The notes under the pieces: model-generated
Seen by the model: the letters and a program-made list of their open reading frames with translations, nothing else
What the model was told of the DNA's origin: nothing
Database searches by the model: none
Translations under genes and position numbers: made by a program
Shown here: piece by piece, positions 26,560 through 33,399 of the stretch
How the letters are laid out: every line of letters starts with the position of its first letter
Position numbering within the stretch: position 1 is the first letter of the stretch
Assembly: GCF_947499705.1 (NCBI RefSeq)
Contig: NZ_CANMPJ010000001.1
Location: 2,019,501-2,083,500 of the forward strand
Direction: 5' to 3'
DNA: 64,000 nt
Origin: an uncultured Erythrobacter sp.
Lineage (GTDB): Bacteria > Pseudomonadota > Alphaproteobacteria > Sphingomonadales > Sphingomonadaceae

Positions 26560-26880
26560 TTACCGATACCCGCTGTCGTAGTCGTCCGCCCAGCTGCCAT
26601 CGTCTTCGCCAAAGCCGTCGGCGTTCGGACTACGGGTATTGGAGCTGCCTGCGCCATAGCCCCAGCCTTCGCTGCCCAGTTCTCGATCTCGCCGCGCCTG
26701 TTCCAATCGATCTTCATAGCGATCGGCACGGTCAACGACCGAGTCTGCCACTTTGGGGGCCACATAAGTCGCGCCCGCTGTAACAAGGATCCCGAACCCG
26801 AAGATTGCGAGGAAAAACATCAGGAAAATGAATCGAATGCTCGCTCCAATGGAATCGACCAAATCGACAAGAACACGCAT
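26560..26880 (-). CDS. small membrane protein of unknown function
   Basis: A 106-residue protein with one membrane span at about residues 14-42 (SIRFIFLMFFLAIFGFGILV) and a charged, Asp/Gly/Ser-rich tail, likely in the cytoplasm or periplasm. The tail is low complexity (GSEGWGYGAGSSN, then DDGSWADDYDSGYR). It is not recognised as a named family. It lies alone between the PilZ and arsenic-related genes, on the same strand. Confidence 0.65.
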   Translation of the reverse strand: MRVLVDLVDSIGASIRFIFLMFFLAIFGFGILVTAGATYVAPKVADSVVDRADRYEDRLEQARRDRELGSEGWGYGAGSSNTRSPNADGFGEDDGSWADDYDSGYR

Positions 26881-26967
26881 TGTCCGCCCCTCTGCATCTG
26901 CGACTAACCCGAGGAGCTTAAAGACGACTTGTAAACAAGCCGTTAGGTTTGGGCGCTGGGGCTAGAA

Positions 26968-27381
26968 CTAGCGCTGCGCAATCACCGCTTCGGCATCTGG
27001 CATTTCGCCGTAGTCGCGGCGCTGACCGTCAGTGTAGAAAGCTTCCCACACGATGCCGTCCGGGTCGCGGGTCCAGCTCTTGAATGAATGAGCGTAACAG
27101 CACTCGGTCTCGCCTTCATTGAAAGTCGGTGCACCAGCAGCGGCGATATTCTGCCGGATCGCAGCCAACTCCCCGTCATTTGCAGCTTGCAGGCCGAGAT
27201 GCGCGACACCCTTTTTCCCTTCAATCTCGGGTTCGATCGAGAAATTGATGAACGGATCGTCGAGCATCCATTTCTTGTAATCCGGCTCGTCCACTGTCGG
27301 CTGCGTGCCAAACAAGTGCGTGTAGAACGTCGTGGACTGATCGAGGTCTGCGACCCGCAGATTGAGATGAAAACGCTTCAT
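26968..27381 (-). CDS. arsI: ArsI/CadI family VOC metalloenzyme
   Basis: A 137-residue vicinal-oxygen-chelate protein. ArsI cleaves the carbon-arsenic bond of trivalent organoarsenicals and CadI is a cadmium-induced relative. It has the metal ligand histidines in FHLNLRV and VAHLGLQ, the glutamate in VWEAFYTDG, and the vicinal cysteines of the ECCYAHSFKSW loop, all as in ArsI. The start at 27381 shares ATGA with the arsR stop, so the two are coupled. The window has no arsB, acr3 or arsC, so the role is either organoarsenical detoxification or a metal-responsive relative. Specificity inferred. Confidence 0.85.
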   Translation of the reverse strand: MKRFHLNLRVADLDQSTTFYTHLFGTQPTVDEPDYKKWMLDDPFINFSIEPEIEGKKGVAHLGLQAANDGELAAIRQNIAAAGAPTFNEGETECCYAHSFKSWTRDPDGIVWEAFYTDGQRRDYGEMPDAEAVIAQR

Positions 27382-27740
27382 TGAGGGGTTCCTTTGGTGA
27401 GTTCCTGGACCAATTGCGCTTCCACGCTGTCGCCCTCGCAGCAATTTCTGAGCAGGTAGGTGATGAGATCGCGCATCGCGCCAAAGTTGGCGGAATAGAT
27501 GATCGATCGCCCTTCGCGCCGCTCATGCACCAATCCAGCCGATTTCAGATTTGAGAGATGAAACGAAAGCGAACTGCGCGGCACAGACAAACGCTCGGCC
27601 AGGACACCGGCTGGCAAACCGCAGTGTCCTGCTTGGACGAGCTGACGAAACACGCCGAGCCGGTGCGTTTGCGCAAGAGCGCCAAGCGCAGCGACGGCGT
27701 CTAGCAGTGAGGGATCATTGGGATCAAACATCATTTCCAT
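27378..27740 (-). CDS. arsR: ArsR/SmtB family transcriptional repressor
   Basis: A 120-residue winged-helix metalloregulator. The DNA-recognition region is RLSVPRSSLSFHLSNLKSAG. The vicinal cysteines C100-C101 in RNCCEGD near the C-terminus recall the arsenic site of the Acidithiobacillus-type ArsR rather than the N-terminal helix site of E. coli ArsR. The start could be 27740, 27734 or 27731; all lie within a large palindromic operator. It is followed directly by arsI, so it very likely represses this two-gene operon and is released by arsenite or a methylarsenical. Confidence 0.88.
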   Translation of the reverse strand: MEMMFDPNDPSLLDAVAALGALAQTHRLGVFRQLVQAGHCGLPAGVLAERLSVPRSSLSFHLSNLKSAGLVHERREGRSIIYSANFGAMRDLITYLLRNCCEGDSVEAQLVQELTKGTPQ

Positions 27741-27764
27741 ATTTCTAGAATTATGGAAATGATG
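27729..27764. promoter_or_regulatory. palindromic operator overlapping the arsR start
   Basis: Perfect 13-base arms CATCATTTCCATA (27729-27741) and TATGGAAATGATG (27752-27764) are separated by a 10-base near-symmetric centre, giving a 36-base palindrome. The left arm includes the candidate start codons of arsR. The size and position fit a self-regulated ArsR operator. Confidence 0.8.
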
Positions 27765-27794
27765 CAGTTTGTCAAGAGCTGAGAGAGCAGCCGA

Positions 27795-28853
27795 CTACGC
27801 TTCGTCGCCTTCCATGAGGCCGTGTTTCTTGATCGCATGGCGGAGCTGATCGTAGCTCAGGCCGAGTGCTTTCGCCGTTTGGCGCTGATTCCAGCGATGT
27901 TTGCCAAGCGCGTGCTCGACGATCGACCGTTCATGAGAATCGACTGCAGCACGCAGGTCGTCGATCTGTTCGAAGCTCGCCCCCGCCGGGATCGCGCCAT
28001 TGGACTGCGGCACATCGCCCGCACCGGCATTTACTGCCGCTGGAGGCGCGCTGCCGCGATGCGGCGGAGCCTTCGGTTTCCAGGGGCTTTCGAACGGGTC
28101 GAACTGCACATAGGAGATCGCTTCGCCCGGATCGTCCCAGCGATACACCGCACGCTCGATCACATTGCGCAGCTCGCGGACGTTGCCGGGCCAGGAATAC
28201 TCCTCAAGCTGGTTCATCACATGAGGAGAAAAGCCAGGCCAGCCGTGCCAGTCTAGCTCAGCCGCCATGCGCCGCGCGAAGTATTCGGCGAGCACCCCAA
28301 CATCACCTTCGCGCACACGCAATGGCGGCAAGGTGATGACTTCGAAACTCAGCCGGTCGAGCAAATCGGCGCGGAACTCACCTGACTTGGCCAAAGCTGG
28401 AAGATCGTCATTGGTCGCTGCGACGATCCGAACATCGACCCTGACGGGGCGTGACGATCCGATCCGCGTAACCTCGCCATATTCAACGGCCCTCAGCAGG
28501 CGCTCCTGTGCACCCATCGACAATGTGCCCAGTTCGTCGAGAAAAAGCGTGCCCTTGTCGGCTTCTTCAAACCTTCCCGCACGCGCTTTGGTAGCCCCGG
28601 TAAAGGCACCGGCTTCGTGCCCGAATAGTTCGGCTTCGATCAATGTCTCGGGCAAAGCCGCGCAGTTCATCGTGACCAGCGGCTCGTCCCAACGGGTCGA
28701 CAGGCGGTGGAGACGTTCGGCGATCAATTCCTTGCCGGTGCCGCGCTCGCCGATGACGAGCACGGGGCGGCTCATCGGGGCGGCGCGACTGGCCCGCTCG
28801 ACCGCATCAAGGAAGGCGCCAGACTGGCCGATAAACTGATTTTCCCGATCCAT
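27795..28853 (-). CDS. pspF: PspF, sigma-54 enhancer-binding activator of the psp operon
   Basis: A 352-residue AAA+ activator without an N-terminal receiver domain, as in PspF. It has the Walker A GERGTGKE (35-42), the sigma-54-contacting GAFTGA loop (82-87), the LFLDELGTL Walker B region and a C-terminal Fis-type helix-turn-helix (WNQRQTAKALGLSYDQLRHA). In enterobacteria PspA binds and silences PspF. A region between the AAA+ core and the helix-turn-helix is longer and richer in Pro/Ala than in E. coli PspF. It is transcribed divergently from the psp operon with about 170 bases between. Confidence 0.95.
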   Translation of the reverse strand: MDRENQFIGQSGAFLDAVERASRAAPMSRPVLVIGERGTGKELIAERLHRLSTRWDEPLVTMNCAALPETLIEAELFGHEAGAFTGATKARAGRFEEADKGTLFLDELGTLSMGAQERLLRAVEYGEVTRIGSSRPVRVDVRIVAATNDDLPALAKSGEFRADLLDRLSFEVITLPPLRVREGDVGVLAEYFARRMAAELDWHGWPGFSPHVMNQLEEYSWPGNVRELRNVIERAVYRWDDPGEAISYVQFDPFESPWKPKAPPHRGSAPPAAVNAGAGDVPQSNGAIPAGASFEQIDDLRAAVDSHERSIVEHALGKHRWNQRQTAKALGLSYDQLRHAIKKHGLMEGDEA

Positions 28854-28954
28854 TCACCAACCTATAGTGAAAATTCCCAATGCTTGGCAATAGAAACCAA
28901 CACCATCATCACCCGATGCTGCAAAACCCAAGCATTTCTGCGGCTTACCAAGTT

Positions 28955-28970
28955 TGGCACACCCCTTGCT
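28955..28970 (+). promoter_or_regulatory. sigma-54 promoter of the psp operon
   Basis: TGGCAC (28955-28960) and TTGCT (28966-28970) have the conserved GG and GC exactly ten bases apart, as required for the -24/-12 elements of sigma-54. Transcription would begin around 28981, upstream of the small gene at 29022. Divergent pspF supplies the activator. Confidence 0.85.
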
Positions 28971-29021
28971 GTGTTGTGAATGAACTCGAAACACATCTCA
29001 TTCACTCCGAAGGGACCGACC

Positions 29022-29180
29022 ATGTACAACCGCTCATTCTTCAGCAGCAAGCTTGGCCAAGCCGCCCTCGCCAGCATCGCTGCGATGACGGCATTTGTTG
29101 CGCTCTCGACGCAGATGACTGCCAGCCACGCCCACGCTGCTCCGATCGCTTACGACAGCGCAGCGGTCGAAATCGCTTGA
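29022..29180 (+). CDS. small hydrophobic protein at the head of the psp operon
   Basis: A 52-residue protein beginning MYNRSFFSSKLGQAALASIA, with one hydrophobic segment (QAALASIAAMTAFVALS) that could be a signal peptide or membrane anchor; the tail is short and polar. It starts about 40 bases after the sigma-54 transcription start predicted at 28981, so the 66-codon frame from 28980 cannot be the real one, and the ATG at 29022 has a GAAGGGA ribosome binding site. It is the first gene of the psp transcript and precedes the pspA reading frame by 10 bases. It resembles no named family. Confidence 0.65.
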   Translation: MYNRSFFSSKLGQAALASIAAMTAFVALSTQMTASHAHAAPIAYDSAAVEIA

Positions 29181-29496
29181 GCCTGCCGCAATGAGCAAAG
29201 CCAACCCCAAAGATACCCTCGGGCCGGAGCGTTCAGTCCCCCCCGCAGATACTCCATCTGGCGCAGTCGATCACGCTGACGCCAGCGGAGACGCGCACGC
29301 TCCGGTCCACCCCTCTTCTGATAGGTTGTCCCCCGAACCGATCCCGCACCCGAAGGCGCTTTCAAGACTCGATGCCGAGATCGAGAAACTGCGCCGCAGC
29401 CCTACGCCGACACAAGGCGTTTCCCGTGCTAGAGAGAACCACAACACCGATACCCGTTCGGACAGCGATAACCCTTTTTTCGATGGAGTAGCCTTT

Positions 29497-30186
29497 ATGG
29501 GCATTTTCAGCCGCACCCGTGACATCATTGCCGCCAACTTCACTGACATGCTCGATAAGGCGGACGATCCGTCAAAGATGATCCGCATGATCATCCTCGA
29601 GATGGAAGAGACTTTGGTGGAAGTCCGGGCAAGCGCGGCGCGCACGATTGCCGATCAGAAAGAAATGCATCGCCACGTCGTGAAGCTCGACAAGCTTCAG
29701 GCTGACTGGGGTGAAAAGGCACAGCTGGCGCTGTCCAAGGACCGCGAAGACCTCGCCCGCGCCGCTCTGGTCGAGAAGAAGAAAGCGGTTGGCATGGCCG
29801 ACCAGCTCAAGGCCGAGATTGCGGTGCTCGATGACGCGCTACGCGCTTACGAAGCCGACATTCAGAAATTGCAGCATCGCCTGCGCGAAGCCCGCAGCCG
29901 CCAGACACAGATCGCGGCGCGGCTCGAAAGCGCGGAAAACCGCGTGAAGCTTCGCACGCTGATGAGCACCGAACGCACCGACGAGGCACTGTCGCGCTTC
30001 GACCAGCTCGAACGCCGGGTCGATTTTGCCGAAGGCCGCGCCGAAGCGATGTCGATTGCCGACCAGTCGGGCGGCCCCTCGCTATCCGATGAGATCGCAG
30101 CGCTCGAAGGTGCCGATGCGATTGATGACGAACTCGCTCAGATGAAAAAGGCGCTCGGCAAAGACGGCGCAGACAAGAAGGACTGA
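29497..30186 (+). CDS. pspA: phage shock protein A, with in-frame upstream extension
   Basis: An ESCRT-III-like peripheral membrane protein (229 residues) that stabilises damaged inner membranes and, in enterobacteria, inhibits PspF. From MGIFSRTRDIIAANFTDMLD it matches PspA throughout: the amphipathic N-terminal helix and KADDPSKMIRMIILEMEETL, then coiled-coil helices (ARAALVEKKKAVGMADQLKA). The ATG at 29497 has a GGAG site nine bases upstream and matches family length. The same frame is open for 102 codons further upstream, to an ATG at 29191, encoding a Pro/Asp-rich region with the helix SRLDAEIEKLRRS; a longer form is possible but lacks a good ribosome binding site. Confidence 0.93.
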   Translation: MGIFSRTRDIIAANFTDMLDKADDPSKMIRMIILEMEETLVEVRASAARTIADQKEMHRHVVKLDKLQADWGEKAQLALSKDREDLARAALVEKKKAVGMADQLKAEIAVLDDALRAYEADIQKLQHRLREARSRQTQIAARLESAENRVKLRTLMSTERTDEALSRFDQLERRVDFAEGRAEAMSIADQSGGPSLSDEIAALEGADAIDDELAQMKKALGKDGADKKD

Positions 30187-30191
30187 CTAAG

Positions 30192-30491
30192 GTGGAACCA
30201 GAATATTTCTTTGTCCCGCTCTTCGCGATCGGCCTGCCCTGGTTGATCCTGCACTATGTAACCAAGTGGAAGACGGCAGCGACCATTACGACCGATGACG
30301 AGGTCTTGCTCGATGAACTCTATCAGCTCGCCAAGCGTCTCGATGAACGGATGGACACGGTTGAGCGGTTGGTCGCTTCCGATGACCCCTCGTTCTCCCC
30401 CGTACAACGCCTGATGCACGATCAGGAAGTCGACAATCAGCAATTGCGCGAACTCGATCGCATGATGGCCGAAAAGAAAGGAGCCAAGTGA
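30192..30491 (+). CDS. pspB: phage shock protein B-like membrane protein
   Basis: A 99-residue protein beginning at a GTG five bases after the pspA stop. A single span at about residues 5-23 (YFFVPLFAIGLPWLILHYV) is followed by a charged leucine-zipper-like region (DDEVLLDELYQLAKRLDERM) and the PspB motif DERMDTVERLVASDDPSF (51-68). The E. coli PspB ends in a similar ERI..LESIL segment (recalled, not searched). PspB and PspC sense membrane stress and relieve PspA inhibition of PspF. Its stop overlaps pspC as TGATG. Confidence 0.88.
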   Translation: MEPEYFFVPLFAIGLPWLILHYVTKWKTAATITTDDEVLLDELYQLAKRLDERMDTVERLVASDDPSFSPVQRLMHDQEVDNQQLRELDRMMAEKKGAK

Positions 30492-30871
30492 TGAACAGCC
30501 CCCGCACCACGCTTTATCGCGACAAATACAACGCCAAATTGATGGGTGTCTGTTCAGGCATCGCCGACTACACCGGCATCAACCCATTCTGGGTTCGCGC
30601 TGGAGCGGTCGCACTGACAGTGTTCGCGCTCGGCCCGATTGCCATCCTGGCCTACATCGCCGCCGGGTTCCTGCTGAACAAGAAACCGGCCCACCTGTAC
30701 CGCGACGAAGGCGAGCAGAAGTACTGGCAGCGCGTCCGGCAGAGCCCGCAGCGCACCGCTCGGGAAATCCGCGCAAACTTCCGCGACATCGATCGCCGGC
30801 TGGCAGCCGTGGAAACCCACTATGTCAGCAGCAATCCGCGCCTGAATGCTGAAATCGAGCGCCTGCGCTGA
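30491..30871 (+). CDS. pspC: phage shock protein C
   Basis: A 126-residue PspC-domain membrane protein. The conserved KLMGVCSGIADYTGINPFWVR precedes a membrane span (GAVALTVFALGPIAILAYIA). The C-terminal tail ends DRRLAAVETHYVSSN and EIERLR, which aligns with the motif that ends each of the eight following small proteins. In E. coli the PspC tail has a similar ER-Y-VTSD form (recalled). The ATG at 30491 shares a base with the pspB stop (TGATG); a GTG at 30488 is also in frame. It acts with PspB in stress sensing. Confidence 0.93.
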   Translation: MNSPRTTLYRDKYNAKLMGVCSGIADYTGINPFWVRAGAVALTVFALGPIAILAYIAAGFLLNKKPAHLYRDEGEQKYWQRVRQSPQRTAREIRANFRDIDRRLAAVETHYVSSNPRLNAEIERLR

Positions 30872-30897
30872 AGCCACTCTGAGGGGAGAGACATCGC

Positions 30898-31152
30898 ATG
30901 CCTATCCATGAATCTGTGATGATGGTGCTGGTAATGGCAATCCTGAGCCTTGGTGCTTTCGCCACCATCCATTCATTCCTCGCGCATCGCCGCAAAATGG
31001 CCGAGATCAAACATGGATCAGGTCGGCGTGACCTTGAAAAAGAGGAACTGCGCGAAACCGTGGAACTGATGCAGGACCGACTGGCCGTGCTTGAAAGCAT
31101 AGCCATCGATCCAGCCCGGCGCACCGCCGATCAAATCGAACAACTGCGCTGA
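30898..31152 (+). CDS. psp array protein 1 (single-span, PspB-like)
   Basis: An 84-residue protein: one span at about residues 7-25 (VMMVLVMAILSLGAFATIH), a charged linker containing AEIKHGSGRRD, a helical stretch, and the array motif QDRLAVLESIAID...QIEQLR at residues 59-84, which ends the protein. It starts 26 bases after pspC. It is the first of eight consecutive proteins of the same design. A PspB-type membrane adaptor role is inferred from architecture and position; nothing catalytic is visible. Confidence 0.8.
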   Translation: MPIHESVMMVLVMAILSLGAFATIHSFLAHRRKMAEIKHGSGRRDLEKEELRETVELMQDRLAVLESIAIDPARRTADQIEQLR

Positions 31153-31183
31153 ACAGCGCACCAAACAACTGAGGGACGAAAAC

Positions 31184-31495
31184 ATGGGCGAGTTAATACC
31201 AATCGTTGCCATCATCTTTGGATGCACGATCCCGATGGTCGCCATCTGGGCGAAGCACAAAGAGAAAGTCGCAGCGATGCAAGTCAACACGACTGCAGCG
31301 GCGACGGCAGAAAAGGCGGCACAATATGCCAGCCAGGTTCAGCGGCTCGAAGACCGGGTCCAGGTGCTCGAACGCATTGTCACAGACAAAGGCTACGACG
31401 TCGCCACCCAGATCGAAGCGCTGCGTGACACTCGCACAGCCGACCAAGCAGACGCCGGTGTACCGCTCGATCTTGCGCGCAAGGAGAACGTGTAA
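31184..31495 (+). CDS. psp array protein 2 (single-span, PspB-like)
   Basis: A 103-residue protein: one span at about 4-22 (LIPIVAIIFGCTIPMVAIW), a basic junction (AKHKEK), an Ala-rich coiled-coil-like helix, the array motif EDRVQVLERIVTD...QIEALR at 56-81, and a tail with GVPLDLARKE. The tail is shared with array protein 3 (GVPLNLDKKE), which indicates a recent duplication. A GAGGGACGA site precedes the ATG. Its stop and the next start share one base (TAATG). Confidence 0.8.
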   Translation: MGELIPIVAIIFGCTIPMVAIWAKHKEKVAAMQVNTTAAATAEKAAQYASQVQRLEDRVQVLERIVTDKGYDVATQIEALRDTRTADQADAGVPLDLARKENV

Positions 31496-31845
31496 TGGAT
31501 TGGGGCGGTCCAGGATTTGTCATTACAATTATCGCCGTTTCGTATGGCGCTTGGCTGATCAACAACTGGATCCGCGCCAAGCACGGTTACGAGCTGGAAG
31601 ACGAGTGGGGCGGCAAGTCCACAAAGAAAGAGGACAGCGCCGAGACCAAGCGTCTCAAAGCCGAAAACCGCGAACTCAACGGCAAGCTCGATGAGATGCA
31701 GGATCGCATGATCGTGCTCGAAAAGATCGTGACCGACCGCGGCTATTCGCTCTCCGAAGAGATCGAAGCGCTCCGCGACAAACCCTCGACCAACCGCGCC
31801 GATAGCGGCGTCCCCCTCAACCTCGACAAGAAAGAGCAAGCATGA
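31495..31845 (+). CDS. psp array protein 3 (single-span, PspB-like)
   Basis: A 116-residue protein: one span at about 6-24 (PGFVITIIAVSYGAWLINNW), a HGYELEDEWG box at 30-39, a long charged helix, the array motif QDRMIVLEKIVTD...EIEALR at 69-94, and the GVPLNLDKKE tail. The HGY box recurs in array protein 4 and more weakly in 7. Overlaps of one base upstream and four bases downstream imply translational coupling. Confidence 0.8.
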   Translation: MDWGGPGFVITIIAVSYGAWLINNWIRAKHGYELEDEWGGKSTKKEDSAETKRLKAENRELNGKLDEMQDRMIVLEKIVTDRGYSLSEEIEALRDKPSTNRADSGVPLNLDKKEQA

Positions 31846-32207
31846 GCCCCGATGCAGCAGCCACAATCATCCCGCACCTACCGTGGATCATCGGCGGTGG
31901 ATTGGCTCTAGGCGCGGCAGGCGTCGCTGGATGGATCCACACGACCCGCCTGAAGATAGCCCATGGCTACCCACTAGAAGGCGCTTGGGGTCAGGCCCTG
32001 AAGCCATCGAGCGACCACGAAGCCAAGCAGCGCGTCACCTTGCTCACGCAAGAAAATGCGGAACTGCGCGCCGAGCTCGGCTCGGTGAAAGATCGGCTCG
32101 CCAATGTCGAACGGATCGTGACCGACGGTGGCTACCAGCTCGGATCGGAAATCGACGCGCTTCGCGATCGTGCACTGGAACACCGCAAGGATGAAGGAAC
32201 CGCCTGA
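31842..32207 (+). CDS. psp array protein 4 (single-span, PspB-like)
   Basis: A 121-residue protein, the longest of the array. It has a Gly/Ala-rich span at about 14-32 (PWIIGGGLALGAAGVAGW), the HGYPLEGAWG box at 41-50, a long helix (LLTQENAELRAELGSVK), and the array motif KDRLANVERIVTD...EIDALR at 83-108, with a short polar tail. It starts four bases inside the previous gene (ATGA) and shares one base with the next. Confidence 0.8.
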   Translation: MSPDAAATIIPHLPWIIGGGLALGAAGVAGWIHTTRLKIAHGYPLEGAWGQALKPSSDHEAKQRVTLLTQENAELRAELGSVKDRLANVERIVTDGGYQLGSEIDALRDRALEHRKDEGTA

Positions 32208-32461
32208 TGTGGGGAGCCGACACACCTCTGGTTATTGATGCGCTGATCATCGCAGGGCTTGCGGCCACAGGAGCGGCCGGGCTGGTTATGATCGGCCTGA
32301 AACTGAAGCGCAAAAAACCGCCGCAGGAGCCGGTGTCAAAGGCCGGAAACCTTGAAGACAGGGTGCAGGTACTGGAGCGGATCGCCACTGATCGCTCACA
32401 TGACCTCGCCGAGGAAATCGAACAACTGCGCGACAACGCAAACGTAAGAGGAAACGCCTGA
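32207..32461 (+). CDS. psp array protein 5 (single-span, PspB-like)
   Basis: An 84-residue protein: one span at about 8-31 (VIDALIIAGLAATGAAGLVM), a very basic junction (LKLKRKKPP) consistent with an N-out/C-in single-pass topology, and the array motif EDRVQVLERIATD...EIEQLR at 50-75. The linker between span and motif is the shortest in the array. One-base stop/start overlaps are present on both sides. Confidence 0.8.
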   Translation: MWGADTPLVIDALIIAGLAATGAAGLVMIGLKLKRKKPPQEPVSKAGNLEDRVQVLERIATDRSHDLAEEIEQLRDNANVRGNA

Positions 32462-32760
32462 TGGAAGACGAACTGACCATCATCTTCGCGGCCTGTATCA
32501 TTATGCTGATCATCCTGGGCCTGAGCGTGAACGGCATCGTCTCCAAGGTGCTTGAATTCAAGAAATCGCAGGCCGGGATTGGCAACGGTTCCGGAACAGC
32601 AGAGACCAAAGCTCTCTCCGACCGGACCGATATGGTGGAAGACCGCCTCGCTGTGCTCGAACGGATCGCAACCGATCGCGGGCAGGTGCTGGCCGATGAG
32701 ATCGAACAGCTGCGACTGTCGAATGCCGCCGAAGCAAAGGACAAGGAGAAGCTGTCGTGA
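32461..32760 (+). CDS. psp array protein 6 (single-span, PspB-like)
   Basis: A 99-residue protein: one span at about 5-27 (LTIIFAACIIMLIILGLSVN), a Gly/Ser linker, and the array motif EDRLAVLERIATD...EIEQLR at 60-85, nearly identical to that of array protein 5, followed by a Lys/Glu-rich end. Stop overlaps the next start by four bases (GTGA). Confidence 0.8.
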   Translation: MEDELTIIFAACIIMLIILGLSVNGIVSKVLEFKKSQAGIGNGSGTAETKALSDRTDMVEDRLAVLERIATDRGQVLADEIEQLRLSNAAEAKDKEKLS

Positions 32761-33095
32761 GTTTCTGGACCGCTGTTGTCATCATTGTCATCGTCGGCGC
32801 GATCGCCAGCGTGCTCAAGGCGCGGTACAACGCCCAGCACGGGATCACCGAGGACATGATGGGCAATCAGACCCTTAACGTTCGCGAAGACCGCAATGAA
32901 GCAGCGGAAGCAGCCCAGGCCGAAGTCGCCGAGCTGAAAGAGCGCATCAAAGTGCTGGAGCGCATCGCGACAGACGCCAACTCGGCAGACGCGCAGGAGC
33001 GCGCCCGCATCTCCGCTGAAATCGAATCTCTGCGTACCCCTGACCAAACTCCGGCCAGCCCAACTCCGGCCAACAAGGAGGATCTAAGCGAATGA
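32757..33095 (+). CDS. psp array protein 7 (single-span, PspB-like)
   Basis: A 112-residue protein starting with GTG. It has one span at about 4-20 (WTAVVIIVIVGAIASVL), a degenerate box HGITEDMMGN at 28-37, a long Ala/Glu helix and the array motif KERIKVLERIATD, then, after a seven-residue insertion, EIESLR, covering 61-93. A Pro-rich tail follows. The insertion makes this motif the only one with altered spacing. It overlaps both neighbours by four bases. Confidence 0.78.
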   Translation: MSFWTAVVIIVIVGAIASVLKARYNAQHGITEDMMGNQTLNVREDRNEAAEAAQAEVAELKERIKVLERIATDANSADAQERARISAEIESLRTPDQTPASPTPANKEDLSE

Positions 33096-33352
33096 TTGAT
33101 GCAACCGTCTTGGAACCGACACTCGTCATTGCTGCAACCTGCCTTGTTGGCATCACCGTCGTCGCCTTCGCGCTGCTGCGCGGGTGGCAGGGTTGGCTTG
33201 AGCTGAAGCGGCAGGAACTTGACCGTACGGAGCAATTGCGTGGCGGAGAGATCGAAGGCGGCGCCGGTGTCGGCGCAGCGCGGATCGAACTCGCGGATCT
33301 CAAAGAGCGGATCAAAAAGCTCGAAGCGATCGCCAGCGGGGTCGAGCTTTAA
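33092..33352 (+). CDS. psp array protein 8 (single-span, truncated motif)
   Basis: An 86-residue protein: one span at about 9-29 (LVIAATCLVGITVVAFALL), a Gly-rich linker and the first half of the array motif, KERIKKLEAIASG, at 71-83. The EI-x-x-LR half is missing because the protein ends three residues later. This is the last array gene, followed by 47 bases before sufE. Its KERIK start matches array protein 7, suggesting those two are sister copies. Confidence 0.78.
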   Translation: MIDATVLEPTLVIAATCLVGITVVAFALLRGWQGWLELKRQELDRTEQLRGGEIEGGAGVGAARIELADLKERIKKLEAIASGVEL

Positions 33353-33399
33353 TCCCGCTGCTGGTGGACACCGTTCGCTGGCGACCTACATAGCGCCTC

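Noticed and set aside
28980-29180. 66-codon version of the small psp leader gene
   Set aside because: Its start at 28980 coincides with the predicted sigma-54 transcription start, so it could not be translated; the ATG at 29022 has a ribosome binding site.
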